Positions 1 through 8,812 of a DNA stretch of 64,000 nucleotides are shown in pieces. The DNA is taken from positions 1 through 64,000 of the forward strand of contig JABBOD010000012.1 in the NCBI GenBank assembly GCA_019351995.1. The letters run 5' to 3'. A model generated the notes under the pieces. It did not search any database. It saw only the letters and a program-made list of their open reading frames with translations, and was not told the origin of the DNA. Numbering within the stretch: position 1 is the stretch's first letter; every line of letters starts with the position of its first letter. A program made the translations under genes and the position numbers. The stretch is from Acidobacteriota bacterium. Lineage in GTDB: Bacteria; Actinomycetota; Actinomycetes; Actinomycetales; Microbacteriaceae.

Positions 1-45
1 ACGCGGAGGTGCGATACGCGGAGGTGCGATGGGCGGCGGTGCGAT
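1..45. repeat. 15-bp tandem repeat, three copies
   Basis: Three adjacent 15-bp units. Copies 1-15 and 16-30 are identical (ACGCGGAGGTGCGAT) and copy 31-45 differs at three positions. The repeat may begin before the window. In one frame it reads as a Gly/Ala-rich pentapeptide repeat. Confidence 0.8.
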
Positions 46-172
46 GGGCGCCGAAGGGGGAGCGGGTGAGACCGGTCTGATTGTCGTCGTGGTGCCGCCG
101 CCCGCGCGGTTCGCGGAATACTCGAAGTTGCCGCGTCGTTCCGGTCCAGACGAACGCATGCATGAGGAGTGA
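2..172 (+). CDS. 3' end of an unidentified upstream gene (partial)
   Basis: A frame is open from the window edge to TGA at 170-172, two bases before the next ATG. The visible C-terminus starts Gly/Ala-rich (from the tandem repeat) and continues with a hydrophobic-Pro segment and a charged tail ending RMHEE. Third positions are GC-rich over the second half, and the tight junction with the next gene looks operon-like. I do not recognise the protein, and it could be a chance open frame. Confidence 0.3.
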   Translation, partial: RGGAIRGGAMGGGAMGAEGGAGETGLIVVVVPPPARFAEYSKLPRRSGPDERMHEE

Positions 173-174
173 AG

Positions 175-1257
175 ATGGAAGAGCAACTCGAACCAGCACC
201 CGTGGAACTCGGACTCGACACCTTTGGCGACGTGGAAGTCGACAGTGATGGCAGGGCGCTCTCCTACGCCCAGGTGATCCGCAACGTTGTCGAACAGGCT
301 GTGCTCGCGGACAGGGTGGGCGTCGACTTCTTCGGGATCGGCGAGCATCACCGCGACGACTTCGCCATCTCGGCACCCGAGGTCGTGCTGGGCGCGATCG
401 CCAGCAGGACCGACCGCATCCACCTCGGCACCGCGGTGACCGTCCTCAGTTCGGACGACCCCGTGCGTGTCTACGAGAAGTTCGCGACCCTGGATGCGCT
501 CTCCAACGGCCGGGCGGAGTTGATCCTCGGCCGCGGCTCGTTCACCGAGTCATTCCCCCTGTTCGGCTTCAATCTGCAGGACTACGAGACGCTCTTCGAG
601 GAGAAGCTCGACCTGTTCTCCCATCTACTCGACGAGGCTCCCGTGACCTGGACGGGAACGATCCGGCCTCCGTTGACGCAGCAGGAGGCCTTCCCCAAGA
701 CGGAATCGGGACGTCTCAAGACCTGGGTCGGCGTCGGCGGGAGCCCGGAGTCGGTGGTGCGTGCCGCGCGGTACGGACTGCCACTCGTGCTCGCGATCAT
801 CGGCGGTCAGCCGGCCCGCTTCGCGCCCTACGTCGACCTCTACCACCGCGCCCTCGCGCAACTCGGCCAGCCGACTCTTCCGGTGGCCGTCCACTCGCCG
901 GGATTCATCGCCGAGACGGATGACGAGGCCGCCGAAATCCTCTGGCCGCACCAACAGGTCATGATGAACCGCATCGGACGGGAACGCGGCTGGCCGCCAA
1001 CGAGCCGTGACCGTTTCGAGTCCGAGATCCACGAGGGCGCGCTCCATGTCGGCTCGCCCGAGACCGTCGCGCAGAAGATCGCCGACACGGTGCGCACGCT
1101 GGGCATCCAGCGCTTCGACCTCAAGTACACGAGCGGAACGGTCCCGCACGAGAAGCTGATGACGGCGATCGAGCTCTACGGCACCGTGGTGATCCCTCGG
1201 GTGCGCGAGCTGCTGGCGCAGGATCCGGCCGAGGCACTCGGCCTTGCTGCCCGGTGA
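175..1257 (+). CDS. LLM-class flavin-dependent oxidoreductase
   Basis: Bacterial luciferase-like monooxygenase fold. Family hallmarks are the early GIGEHHRDDF segment (about residues 55-64), the LGTAVTVLSS strand, the NGRAELILGRGS turn and GVGGSPESVVRAA near residue 190. The family uses reduced FMN or F420 on small organic substrates; the substrate here cannot be told. About 360 aa, full length for the family. ATG 175 is chosen because AGGAG (165-169) sits 5 nt upstream; a GTG at 169 would lie on that Shine-Dalgarno. The stop overlaps the next start by 4 nt (GTGA), so it is co-translated with the MFS exporter. Confidence 0.88.
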   Translation: MEEQLEPAPVELGLDTFGDVEVDSDGRALSYAQVIRNVVEQAVLADRVGVDFFGIGEHHRDDFAISAPEVVLGAIASRTDRIHLGTAVTVLSSDDPVRVYEKFATLDALSNGRAELILGRGSFTESFPLFGFNLQDYETLFEEKLDLFSHLLDEAPVTWTGTIRPPLTQQEAFPKTESGRLKTWVGVGGSPESVVRAARYGLPLVLAIIGGQPARFAPYVDLYHRALAQLGQPTLPVAVHSPGFIAETDDEAAEILWPHQQVMMNRIGRERGWPPTSRDRFESEIHEGALHVGSPETVAQKIADTVRTLGIQRFDLKYTSGTVPHEKLMTAIELYGTVVIPRVRELLAQDPAEALGLAAR

Positions 1258-2654
1258 CGAGGGAACAGAGAATCGTCCTGACCATCGCGATTCTCGCGTC
1301 ACTGGTCTCCTTTCTTGACGGCACCATCGTCAACGTCGCGCTCCCGGCGATCATGCGCGAGTTGGGTGGCGGCCTGACCGCGCAGCAGTGGATCGTGGAT
1401 GCGTATCTCATCACCCTCGGATCGCTCATCCTGGTCGCGGGTTCGGTCAGTGATGTCTACGGGCGGATCACCGTGATGCGAGTGGGCTTGATCGCGTTCG
1501 GCATCGCCTCGGTCGCGGTCGCGGCATCGCCGGGCGTCGTGTTTCTGATCATCGCGCGTGGCGTCCAGGGAATCGCCGGCGCCCTGTTGGTGCCCAGCTC
1601 GCTGGCCTTGATCACCTCCAACTTCCGCGGAGCCGCTCAGGCGAAAGCCATCGGCACCTGGACAGGGTTGACCGGTATTGCGATGATTGCCGGCCCCGTC
1701 ATCGGGGGTGTTTTCGTCGACCTCGCCTCCTGGCGCTACGCCTTTCTCATCAACGTCGTTCCGATCGCGGTGACACTCGTCTTGCTCGCGGTGCTCGGCC
1801 AGAAGGACGTGCGCCGCGCGGGCGCCGGAGTCGACTATCTGGGAGCGGTGCTCTGCACGCTGGGTCTCGGCGGGTCGGTCTTTGCGCTCATCGAGCAGCA
1901 GCGTCTCGGCTGGGCGAGCCCGGTGATCCTCCTGCCGCTGGTCGGCGGGATACTCGCGTTCGTCGGTTTCCTGGTGCGGCAACGGTTGCACGCCGATCCG
2001 ATGCTGCCGCTCGGCCTGTTCCGGGTGCGAAACTTCTGGACCGGCAACGTCGCAACCGCCCTGATCTACGGTGCTCTGTCGCTGAACGGATTCGCGATCG
2101 GTGTCTATCTGCAGCAGGGGGCGAAGCTGCCAGCGACCTTCGCCGGGCTGGCGCTCATCCCGGTCACGCTCATCATGATCGGATTCAGCTCGCGCGTCGG
2201 CGCCCTCGCCGGTCGATTCGGCCCGCGCCTGTTCATGACGATCGGCCCGATCATCGCCGGCGGTGGTGCACTGCTGATGCTGTTGATCGGCGATCCCTTC
2301 GACTACTGGTGGCAGCTCCTCCCCGGTGTTCTCGTCTTCGGCATCGGCCTGACCCTGACGGTGTCGCCGCTCACCTCGGCGATCCTCGGGGCCATCGACA
2401 CCCGCCGATCCGGAATCGCCTCCGCCGTCAACAACGCGGTGTCGCGTGTCGCCGGACTGATCGTCATTGCGATGCTCGCGGTGATCGTCGGGGGCACCCT
2501 GAACCTGACGGGTGTGCACCGCGCGTTGACCGTGACGGCCGTGCTGCTGATCCTGGGCGGGACCGTGTCGTTCCTGGGCATCCGCAACCCGGAACGACCC
2601 GCGGAGGGGTCGGCCACCTCGCCAGCGGCGCCCGGGGCGGCGACCGAGCGCTGA
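1254..2654 (+). CDS. MFS transporter, DHA2 (14-TM drug:H+ antiporter) type
   Basis: 466 aa with about 14 hydrophobic segments. The LDGTIVNVALPAI stretch in TM1 is the DHA2 (EmrB/QacA) motif, followed by a conserved GSVSDVYGRI loop (motif A equivalent) and ARGVQGIAGALLVP (motif B). It likely exports a small hydrophobic compound by proton antiport. It starts with GTG overlapping the oxidoreductase stop, suggesting one regulatory unit (modify and export). Its stop codon (2652-2654) directly abuts the stop codon of the convergent UbiA gene. Confidence 0.9.
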   Translation: MTREQRIVLTIAILASLVSFLDGTIVNVALPAIMRELGGGLTAQQWIVDAYLITLGSLILVAGSVSDVYGRITVMRVGLIAFGIASVAVAASPGVVFLIIARGVQGIAGALLVPSSLALITSNFRGAAQAKAIGTWTGLTGIAMIAGPVIGGVFVDLASWRYAFLINVVPIAVTLVLLAVLGQKDVRRAGAGVDYLGAVLCTLGLGGSVFALIEQQRLGWASPVILLPLVGGILAFVGFLVRQRLHADPMLPLGLFRVRNFWTGNVATALIYGALSLNGFAIGVYLQQGAKLPATFAGLALIPVTLIMIGFSSRVGALAGRFGPRLFMTIGPIIAGGGALLMLLIGDPFDYWWQLLPGVLVFGIGLTLTVSPLTSAILGAIDTRRSGIASAVNNAVSRVAGLIVIAMLAVIVGGTLNLTGVHRALTVTAVLLILGGTVSFLGIRNPERPAEGSATSPAAPGAATER

Positions 2655-3482
2655 TCAGGCCAGCAGCCGGGAACCAGCGAGCACGAGCATGGTGACGTCG
2701 AGCAACGCCGCGATGATCACGAGGCGGAACAGCCACCGGCCCACTCCGCGCAGCAGAGCGATCACGAGCCCGGTGCCACCGATCGCCAGTGAGATCCCGA
2801 AGCCGAGAAGCGCGATCGGCGTGCCACCGAGGCCCACGGCGATCGCCCAAGCGGCCCCGACCAGGGCAAGCCACGTGACCGCAATCGAGGCGCGCAATCC
2901 GAGCCGATGAGGCAGCCCCCGGATGCCGGTCACTCGATCGTCGTCGAGGTCGGGCAGAACATTGGCGAAGTGCGCAGCCACACCGAGCAGCGCCCCCGCG
3001 GCGGCGGCCCACCAGGCCGGGAATGCTGGTGTCGGTCGGGCGAGGCTCGCGATCGCCGGCAGCAGTCCAAAACTGAGAGCGTACGGAAGCACCGAGACGG
3101 CAGAGTTCTTCAGGGCAGCGTTGTACGCCCAGGCGGAGCCGAGAGCGATGGCATGGGCGGCCGTGGCCGCAAGCCCGAGGGGGAGGGTCAGCAGCAGGGC
3201 AGCCGCAGCCGCCGCCCACGCGGTGCCACGGACGAGAGCCACTGACACGTCACCCCGGGCGACCGGCTTGTCGGTCCGACCCACCGCTCGATCCCGCGTC
3301 GCGTCGATCCAGTCGTTCGAGAGGCCGACCGACGTCTGGTCGAGCAGCATGGTCACCCCCAGGACCGCGACCCGCCAGGGTTCCAGGCCGACGGTCACGC
3401 CGAGGAGCGTCGCGACCACCGTGACGGCGAACCCGGGACCCGGATGGGCCGAGCGCACGAGCGAGGACAGTCGGCGGAGCAT
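2655..3482 (-). CDS. UbiA family prenyltransferase
   Basis: 275 aa, about eight membrane segments. The first Asp-rich motif is NDWIDATRD (residues 56-64) and the second is LPDLDDDR (177-183); together they bind the Mg2+-prenyl diphosphate in UbiA enzymes. The prenyl acceptor is not deducible (quinone precursor, glycerophosphate or other). It has no Shine-Dalgarno and starts at ATG 3482 with TACGCT six bases upstream, so probably a leaderless mRNA. It runs alone on its strand, convergent with the MFS gene with zero intergenic bases. Confidence 0.87.
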   Translation of the reverse strand: MLRRLSSLVRSAHPGPGFAVTVVATLLGVTVGLEPWRVAVLGVTMLLDQTSVGLSNDWIDATRDRAVGRTDKPVARGDVSVALVRGTAWAAAAAALLLTLPLGLAATAAHAIALGSAWAYNAALKNSAVSVLPYALSFGLLPAIASLARPTPAFPAWWAAAAGALLGVAAHFANVLPDLDDDRVTGIRGLPHRLGLRASIAVTWLALVGAAWAIAVGLGGTPIALLGFGISLAIGGTGLVIALLRGVGRWLFRLVIIAALLDVTMLVLAGSRLLA

Positions 3483-3488
3483 GCAGTC

Positions 3489-3494
3489 AGCGTA
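3489..3494 (-). promoter_or_regulatory. Leaderless -10 element of the UbiA gene
   Basis: On the minus strand TACGCT (TANNNT) ends six bases before the ATG at 3482. Transcription would start at or next to the start codon. No clear -35. Confidence 0.5.
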
Positions 3495-3565
3495 GAGCCA
3501 CGCCGAGCGGCGGGATTGTTCCGCGCCATCGGCTCGGGCTCCACTCCGCGCTCAGTGAAGCCGGA

Positions 3566-3571
3566 TACCCT
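3566..3571 (+). promoter_or_regulatory. Leaderless -10 element
   Basis: TACCCT ends six bases before ATG 3578, and there is no Shine-Dalgarno in between. Confidence 0.5.
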
Positions 3572-3577
3572 GCACCC

Positions 3578-4057
3578 ATGGCGGAACCCATCGACGTCGA
3601 CGTGATCCGCGAGCTGCTGCCCGGATCCTGGCATCTGAGTGCGACGAATTTCCCGATGTGGGTGAACGGCTCGCGAAGGAACCCGGAGTTCGAGTACGCG
3701 CTCCGGTCGGAGGTTCCACTCGTGCTCACCGATCGGGTGCGCTACACCGACGATCGTGGCCGTCAGCGTGTGGTCACCGGGACGGACCGCTGGGCCGGGG
3801 ATCACTTCTCCTGGCGTGGCGCCGGTGCGTTGGGGGTGCGCCGCAGCCGCTGGTCGATTTCCTGGCTGTTCGATGACCTGCTCGTCCTGCACTTCGAACA
3901 ATCTCGCGCAACGCCAGCGGGCACGAATGTGGCGATCCGCGCAGGCTCCGAGCATCCCGAGCTGCGGCGAAGGATCGCGGGAGACGCCGCAGGATTCGGC
4001 CTGACGCTCGAACAGTTCGCCAGCCTGAGCTGGCTTGATCACATCCCGTCGCTCTAA
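3578..4057 (+). CDS. Hypothetical protein, 159 aa, soluble
   Basis: I do not recognise the family. The N-terminus (ELLPGSWHLSATNFPMW) and alternating strand-like segments (SEVPLVLTDRVRYTD, HFSWRGAGAL, WSISWLFDDLLVLHF) suggest a small beta-rich, possibly lipocalin-like fold. The charged C-terminus is helical. No signal peptide or membrane segment. It is divergent from UbiA with an approximately 95-bp gap. The start is supported by a TACCCT hexamer in leaderless position. Confidence 0.75.
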   Translation: MAEPIDVDVIRELLPGSWHLSATNFPMWVNGSRRNPEFEYALRSEVPLVLTDRVRYTDDRGRQRVVTGTDRWAGDHFSWRGAGALGVRRSRWSISWLFDDLLVLHFEQSRATPAGTNVAIRAGSEHPELRRRIAGDAAGFGLTLEQFASLSWLDHIPSL

Positions 4058-4093
4058 CGAGGCCCGGTGTGTGGTCGCCGCTCGTCGACGACG

Positions 4094-4357
4094 CTATTCG
4101 GTGGGGAGCTGCATGTCGACGATGCTGTGCGGGGTGGCCGTTGTCACGGCCTGAGCCGATACCGGTGAGAGCGACGCGACCCCGAGGCCCGCGAGCGCCA
4201 TGACACCGATCGCGAGCGACACGCTCAACGCCCCGCGGGATCGACTCATGTGGCCGGCGCGGTGCTGGCTCACGACCATCATGACGATCGCGACGACGGA
4301 GGTGACGCCGCCCGCGAGGATCGCGGCAGCAAGAACGCCGGAGTCGGCAGCAGGCAT
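4094..4357 (-). CDS. Small membrane protein, 87 aa
   Basis: Two hydrophobic helices: GVLAAAILAGGVTSVVAIVMMV near the N-terminus and a second around residues 44-70, separated by a basic loop (HRAGHMSRSRGA). A positive-inside arrangement would place the loop in the cytoplasm. No known domain seen. Convergent with the preceding gene (36-bp gap). Confidence 0.6.
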   Translation of the reverse strand: MPAADSGVLAAAILAGGVTSVVAIVMMVVSQHRAGHMSRSRGALSVSLAIGVMALAGLGVASLSPVSAQAVTTATPHSIVDMQLPTE

Positions 4358-4539
4358 AGGGGGAGCCTTCGGGTAGACGTCCCGGGGGAGGACATCGTTC
4401 GACGCGGGGATGGGACGGGTGAGCGGGCGATGGACCGAGTCCCCACTTAGGAGGACACCGTCGATCTCAACGCACGCTATCAGCCACCGTGGTCGGGGTC
4501 AATCGTCGCTGCCCGATTCGGGCGGGCACCCACCGGCGG

Positions 4540-5574
4540 CTAGGAGTTCGGCGGCAAGAGCCCGAGGTCCTCCAGCTTCGTCATCAGTCCCGCGCCGTCC
4601 TGGGAATAGACCCACGGGACACCATCGCCGCCGTGGACCTCCGCCTCGGCACGGCCGCCGGCGAGTACGGCCTCGCCCGAGGTCAGTTGGCGGATCGCCA
4701 CCGCGGAGACATTCTGCGGATGCGCGGCGGCGAACTCGCCGTAGATGCGTTCGTCGTGTTGTCCGTCGTCGCCGACCAGCAACCATTTCATCGTCGGGAA
4801 CTCGGCAGCCAGTCGCTCGAGGTTCTCGACCTTGTGGGCAGCGCCGCTGCGGAACCAGCGGTCGATCGTCGGCCCCCAGTCGGTGAGCAACAGGGCGCCA
4901 CGCGGGTACAGGTTCCGCTCGAGGAAGCGTGTCAGCGCGGGGGCGACATTCCAGGCACCGGTCGACAGGTAGATGATCGGTGTCCCCGGGTGCGCATGCA
5001 GCATCCGCGTGTATAGGACCGCCATTCCGGCGACCGGGCGGCGTGCGTGCTCATCGAGCACGAAAGTGTTCCAGGCGGCCAACATCGGCCGGGGGAGTGC
5101 GGTCACCATCACGGTGTCGTCCACGTCGGAGACGATTCCGAACCCGAGCGCGTCGTCGACGATGAAGACCGCGGATTCCACCTCGACGTCGCCGATCCCG
5201 AGCTGGATGGACCCCCAACCGGGTCGGAGCGTCGCGGCGACGGTGGTGTCGATCACTCCGCCGCGATCGCAGCGGATGGTGCGCGTCGTGCCCCCGGCCG
5301 TCACCTGGACCTCGGCCGAGTTGACGGGGATGCTCACGAAGCTGCGCCAGCCTCGGATGCTGGTGAAGCGATCCGCGGGAGTCGCGCCCGGCTTGTGCAG
5401 CACCACACGCCCCAGAACCCTCACCCACTCCGGATTTCCGTACCCGATGAAAGGGATCACGGTGGGCACGAGACCGCGACGACGGCCCCGCCGATACCGC
5501 AACCCCTGCCAGGTATCTTCGAGACGCGCGAGCCAGTGCCCTCGCCGCGCGTCTCTTGGGGATTCCTTGGCCAC
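4540..5574 (-). CDS. App1-like phosphatase (DUF2183), HAD-type
   Basis: 344 aa. The catalytic signature SDVDDTV gives the DxDxT motif (D150, D152, T154) of the App1 phosphatidate-phosphatase family. It is followed by HPGTPIIYLSTGAWN (strand 2 with Ser/Thr) and WLLVGDDGQHDERIY (acidic metal-binding motif). The N-terminal half is the usual beta-rich region. It likely dephosphorylates phosphatidate or a related phospho-substrate. The start is GTG 5574. A weak CACACT hexamer lies six bases upstream, otherwise there is only a poor Shine-Dalgarno. Divergent from the TetR gene. Confidence 0.85.
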   Translation of the reverse strand: MAKESPRDARRGHWLARLEDTWQGLRYRRGRRRGLVPTVIPFIGYGNPEWVRVLGRVVLHKPGATPADRFTSIRGWRSFVSIPVNSAEVQVTAGGTTRTIRCDRGGVIDTTVAATLRPGWGSIQLGIGDVEVESAVFIVDDALGFGIVSDVDDTVMVTALPRPMLAAWNTFVLDEHARRPVAGMAVLYTRMLHAHPGTPIIYLSTGAWNVAPALTRFLERNLYPRGALLLTDWGPTIDRWFRSGAAHKVENLERLAAEFPTMKWLLVGDDGQHDERIYGEFAAAHPQNVSAVAIRQLTSGEAVLAGGRAEAEVHGGDGVPWVYSQDGAGLMTKLEDLGLLPPNS

Positions 5575-5626
5575 TTTCTCAGTGTGTCATGGCCTGACTT
5601 ATCGTCGCCTAACCAGTTGCCCCCGC

Positions 5627-5632
5627 TACAAT
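5627..5632 (+). promoter_or_regulatory. -10 element upstream of the TetR gene
   Basis: TACAAT about 65 bases before the start codon. This fits a conventional leadered mRNA with a Shine-Dalgarno. The -35 is unconvincing. Confidence 0.4.
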
Positions 5633-5697
5633 CAAGCGAAACCGACGCCGTCGTCCCCCGCCAGGCGCTCCGGTTAACCCGTTCTGAGGAGAACACC

Positions 5698-6348
5698 GTG
5701 ATGGATGCTTCTGTCATCGCCCCCCGCATGGACGCGATCGCGCAGATTCGCAACGAACCCGTCCAGGCGCGGAGCACCGCACGACTCGCCGCCCTGCTCG
5801 ACGCGGCCGCATTCGTCGTCGACGAGATCGGATATGAGCGGCTCACCACCGCGATGGTCGCCGAGCGCGCCGGTGCCTCGATCGGAACGGTCTACCGGTA
5901 CTTTCCCGACCGGATCGCCGTGCTGCAGAGCCTCGCGGCACGGAACGCGGAGCGCACCAGCGCGCGCAGGCTCACCGAACTCGAGGATCTCCGCCACGGC
6001 GACTGGGTCTCGGCATTCACCGCGGCGCAGGAGGTCTACATCGACGCGTTCCGCACGGAACCCGGATTCGCGTCGCTGCGCTACGGCGACGTCCTCGACT
6101 TGCGACCGTTCGTCGGCGCGTCGGCGATCCGCTCGATGTCGGAGCAGTCTGTCGCCGTCCTGGTGAGCCGTTTCGGCATGACCGACTCCGCCGCATCCCG
6201 CACCGCGTACGAGTCGGCCATGGTGATCGGCGACGCGATCGCGGCGGATGCCTTCCGGCGCGACCCGAACGGGGATCCCGCCGTGCTGGCGAATGGAATG
6301 ACGGCGATCACCGCGCTGCTTTCGGAGTTCTTCTCCGCCGGGAGCTGA
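5698..6348 (+). CDS. TetR/AcrR family transcriptional regulator
   Basis: 216 aa. The N-terminal HTH spans about residues 25-70, with the typical RLTTAMVAERAGASIGTVYRYFPDR segment (recognition helix SIGTVYRYF). The C-terminal effector-binding domain is divergent. GTG 5698 has AGGAG (5687-5691) six bases upstream; ATG 5701 is the alternative. The open frame continues far upstream but lacks a ribosome site and overlaps the App1 gene, so that extension is rejected. It lies 130 bp before the OpuC-type operon on the same strand and is a natural candidate to regulate it. Confidence 0.9.
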   Translation: MMDASVIAPRMDAIAQIRNEPVQARSTARLAALLDAAAFVVDEIGYERLTTAMVAERAGASIGTVYRYFPDRIAVLQSLAARNAERTSARRLTELEDLRHGDWVSAFTAAQEVYIDAFRTEPGFASLRYGDVLDLRPFVGASAIRSMSEQSVAVLVSRFGMTDSAASRTAYESAMVIGDAIAADAFRRDPNGDPAVLANGMTAITALLSEFFSAGS

Positions 6349-6432
6349 ATCCTCCGAGCTTGCTGAAATAGTTCACGTGCCAAACCACTTTGACGGTGGG
6401 GCGGAATAAGCTGCACGCCACGTGTGTTATTT

Positions 6433-6448
6433 CCGAGTCGCGACTCGG
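6433..6448. promoter_or_regulatory. 16-bp perfect palindrome, candidate TetR operator
   Basis: CCGAGTCGCGACTCGG is perfectly self-complementary and sits 29 bases before the first ABC gene. Its length and symmetry suit a TetR dimer site, and the neighbouring TetR gene makes it the obvious candidate. No second copy was seen in front of the regulator gene. Confidence 0.45.
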
Positions 6449-6477
6449 CGGCAGGCAATCGAGGAGGCGAGACGTCG

Positions 6478-7380
6478 ATGATCGAGTTTCGCGACGTCTC
6501 GAAGACCTATCCGGATGGCACTCACGCCGTTCGTGATTTTTCGCTCCAGATCCCGGCACGGCAGATCACCGTGCTCGTCGGCTCGAGTGGTTCCGGCAAG
6601 ACGACGCTCATGCGGATGATCAATCGCATGGTCGATCCCTCCTCCGGTTCGATCGAGATCGACGGCCAGGACATTTCGCAGGTCGAGCCCGTGAAGCTGC
6701 GTCGCGGCATCGGCTACGTGATGCAGAACTCCGGACTGCTCCCGCATCGCAAAGTGGTCGACAACATCGCGACTGTTCCGCGCCTCACCGGGGTTCCGAA
6801 AGAGCAGGCGCGCACCCGTGCGCTGGAACTGATGGATACCGTGGGTCTGGATCGCGCGCTCGCGGACCGTTACCCGAGCCAGCTCTCGGGGGGCCAGCAG
6901 CAACGAGTGGGCGTCGCCCGGGGTCTCGCGGTCGACCCCAACATCCTTCTCATGGACGAGCCCTTCAGCGCCGTCGACCCGATCGTCCGCGACGAGCTTC
7001 AGCAGGAAGTGCTGCGGCTGCAGTCCGAGCTTGCCAAGACGATCGTGTTCGTCTCGCACGACATCGACGAGGCATTCTTACTCGGCGACCAGGTCGTCGT
7101 GCTCGCCCAGGGCGGCCAGATCGTGCAGCAGGGCACCCCCGAGCAGATCCTGGCCAACCCGGCCAACGACTTCGTCGCCACCTTCATCGGTGCCGACCGC
7201 GGCAAGCGCCGGCTCAGCGTCAGCCCCGCCACCTCCCGTGGCGACGACCGGGTGCTCGTGGATGCCGGCGGCTATCCCGTCGGAGTCATCTCCGCGCCCG
7301 AGGGCCGGCTGGCGGTCGCGGATGCGGGTCCCAAGTCGCGCAGCGTGTCGAACAAGACGGATCAGGCGGGCGACGCCTGA
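6478..7380 (+). CDS. OpuC/ProV-type osmoprotectant ABC transporter, ATP-binding protein
   Basis: 300 aa. Walker A is GSSGSGKT (residues 35-42), followed by the Q-loop, signature LSGGQQQR, Walker B ILLMDEPF and the H-loop [25 protein letters not shown] is characteristic of the quaternary-amine (glycine betaine/choline) uptake subfamily. The short C-terminal region shows no complete CBS pair. ATG 6478 is preceded by AGGAGG (6462-6467), 10 nt away. It overlaps the first permease by one base (TGATG). First gene of the four-gene importer. Confidence 0.92.
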   Translation: MIEFRDVSKTYPDGTHAVRDFSLQIPARQITVLVGSSGSGKTTLMRMINRMVDPSSGSIEIDGQDISQVEPVKLRRGIGYVMQNSGLLPHRKVVDNIATVPRLTGVPKEQARTRALELMDTVGLDRALADRYPSQLSGGQQQRVGVARGLAVDPNILLMDEPFSAVDPIVRDELQQEVLRLQSELAKTIVFVSHDIDEAFLLGDQVVVLAQGGQIVQQGTPEQILANPANDFVATFIGADRGKRRLSVSPATSRGDDRVLVDAGGYPVGVISAPEGRLAVADAGPKSRSVSNKTDQAGDA

Positions 7381-8075
7381 TGAACTGGGTATGGATCGGC
7401 AGCAACCTCGGTCTCATCGGGGGGCGGATTCTGGAGCATCTCGCTCTGACTGCCCCACCGATCGTGATCGGGCTGGTGCTCTCCATACCTCTCGGCTACG
7501 CGGCCAGCCGCTCGTCGGTGGCCCGTTCGGTCCTGCTGTCGGTGGGTGGCATCCTCTACACCATTCCTTCGATTGCGCTGCTGGTGCTCGTGCCGGTCAC
7601 GCTCGGTTTGGCGATCCTGGACCCCTTCAACCTGGTCTTCGCGCTCAGCATCTACGCGGTCGCGATCATGGTGCGCTCGGCTGCTGACGCCTTCGCATCC
7701 GTGCCGAAAGATGTCGTCTCGTCTGCCACGTCGACGGGATACTCGGGATGGCAACGCTTCTTCGGAGTGGAGTTGCCGCTGGCCATCCCCGTGCTGCTCG
7801 CCGGCATCCGCGTCGTCTCGGTGAGCACGGTGAGCCTTGCCAGCGTCGGCGCTCTCATCGGCATCGACCAGCTCGGCTCGTTTTTCACGGATGCCTTCCA
7901 GCGGTCGTTCCTGACCGAAGCGATCGTCGGCATTGTGGCGATCCTCCTGCTCGCGGCACTCTACGACGTGCTGCTGGCCCGCATCGGGCACGCCCTCACG
8001 CCATGGACGCATCAGCAGTCGGCTCAGACGGCGGTGCTGCGGCTCGCCTCCGCGCCGGTCGGGGGCGACTCGTGA
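7380..8075 (+). CDS. OpuC-type ABC transporter permease (first)
   Basis: 231 aa, about five or six membrane segments. The BPD-transport EAA-like loop is SATSTGYSGWQRFFGVELPLAIPVLLAG. GGILYTIPSIALL is typical of OpuCB/ProW-type permeases. It overlaps its neighbours on both sides (TGATG with the ATPase, GTGA with the second permease), so translation is coupled through the operon. Confidence 0.9.
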   Translation: MNWVWIGSNLGLIGGRILEHLALTAPPIVIGLVLSIPLGYAASRSSVARSVLLSVGGILYTIPSIALLVLVPVTLGLAILDPFNLVFALSIYAVAIMVRSAADAFASVPKDVVSSATSTGYSGWQRFFGVELPLAIPVLLAGIRVVSVSTVSLASVGALIGIDQLGSFFTDAFQRSFLTEAIVGIVAILLLAALYDVLLARIGHALTPWTHQQSAQTAVLRLASAPVGGDS

Positions 8076-8812
8076 ACCTCTTCGCCAGCGCCATCGCCTG
8101 GATTCTCGATCCCGCCCATTGGACGAACGGTCCTGACATCTCGGCGCACCTTCTCGAGCACCTTGCGGTCAGCGGACTCTGCGTGCTGATTGCCGTCGTG
8201 ATCGCTCTGCCCATCGGCATCGCCATCGGCCACACCGGCGCGGGGCGAGGTGCCGCGATCCTGGTCAGCAACGTCGCGCGTGCGCTCCCGACCCTGGGAT
8301 TGCTGTCGATTCTGATTCTGCTCCTCGGGATCGGGTTGCTGCCGATCACGATCGTGCTGGTGATCCTGGCGATCCCGCCGATGCTCGCGGGAGCGTATGC
8401 CGGAGTCGAATCGGTCGACCGGCAGACCGTCGACGCCGCCCGAGCGATGGGCATGACCGAATGGCAGATCATCGCGCGCGTCGAGCTCCCGCTGGCGTTG
8501 CCGCTCCTCATCGGCGGCCTGCGGGCGACAGCGCTCCAGGTGATCGCGACGCTCGGCCTCGCCTCGGCGTTCGCCTTCGGCGGTCTGGGCATCTACCTGA
8601 TCAACGGACTGACCCAGTTCGATTTCACCCAACTGCTTGCGGGCGCAATCCTGATCACCGCGCTCGCTCTCCTCGTCGACGGCCTCCTGGCCGTCGTCCA
8701 GCGATTCGTCGTACCGCGCGGAGTCGCGCACGGTCGATCGGATCCGAACACCCCCCCGAAACGCACGCCGGCACGCCGCCGTCGCGCACTCCAGGAAGGT
8801 ATGCAGTCATGA
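8072..8812 (+). CDS. OpuC-type ABC transporter permease (second)
   Basis: 246 aa from GTG 8072. Membrane segments include NVARALPTLGLLSILILL, and the EAA loop is AARAMGMTEWQIIARVELPL. It is paralogous to the preceding permease and would form the heterodimeric channel. The start overlaps the upstream stop by 4 nt (GTGA) and its stop overlaps the next start (ATGA). Confidence 0.9.
   Translation: MNLFASAIAWILDPAHWTNGPDISAHLLEHLAVSGLCVLIAVVIALPIGIAIGHTGAGRGAAILVSNVARALPTLGLLSILILLLGIGLLPITIVLVILAIPPMLAGAYAGVESVDRQTVDAARAMGMTEWQIIARVELPLALPLLIGGLRATALQVIATLGLASAFAFGGLGIYLINGLTQFDFTQLLAGAILITALALLVDGLLAVVQRFVVPRGVAHGRSDPNTPPKRTPARRRRALQEGMQS

Noticed and set aside
5047-5697. N-terminal extension of the TetR gene by over 200 codons
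   Set aside because: It overlaps the App1 gene antisense, lacks any Shine-Dalgarno or -10, and the normal TetR N-terminus starts at 5698/5701 with a good AGGAG.
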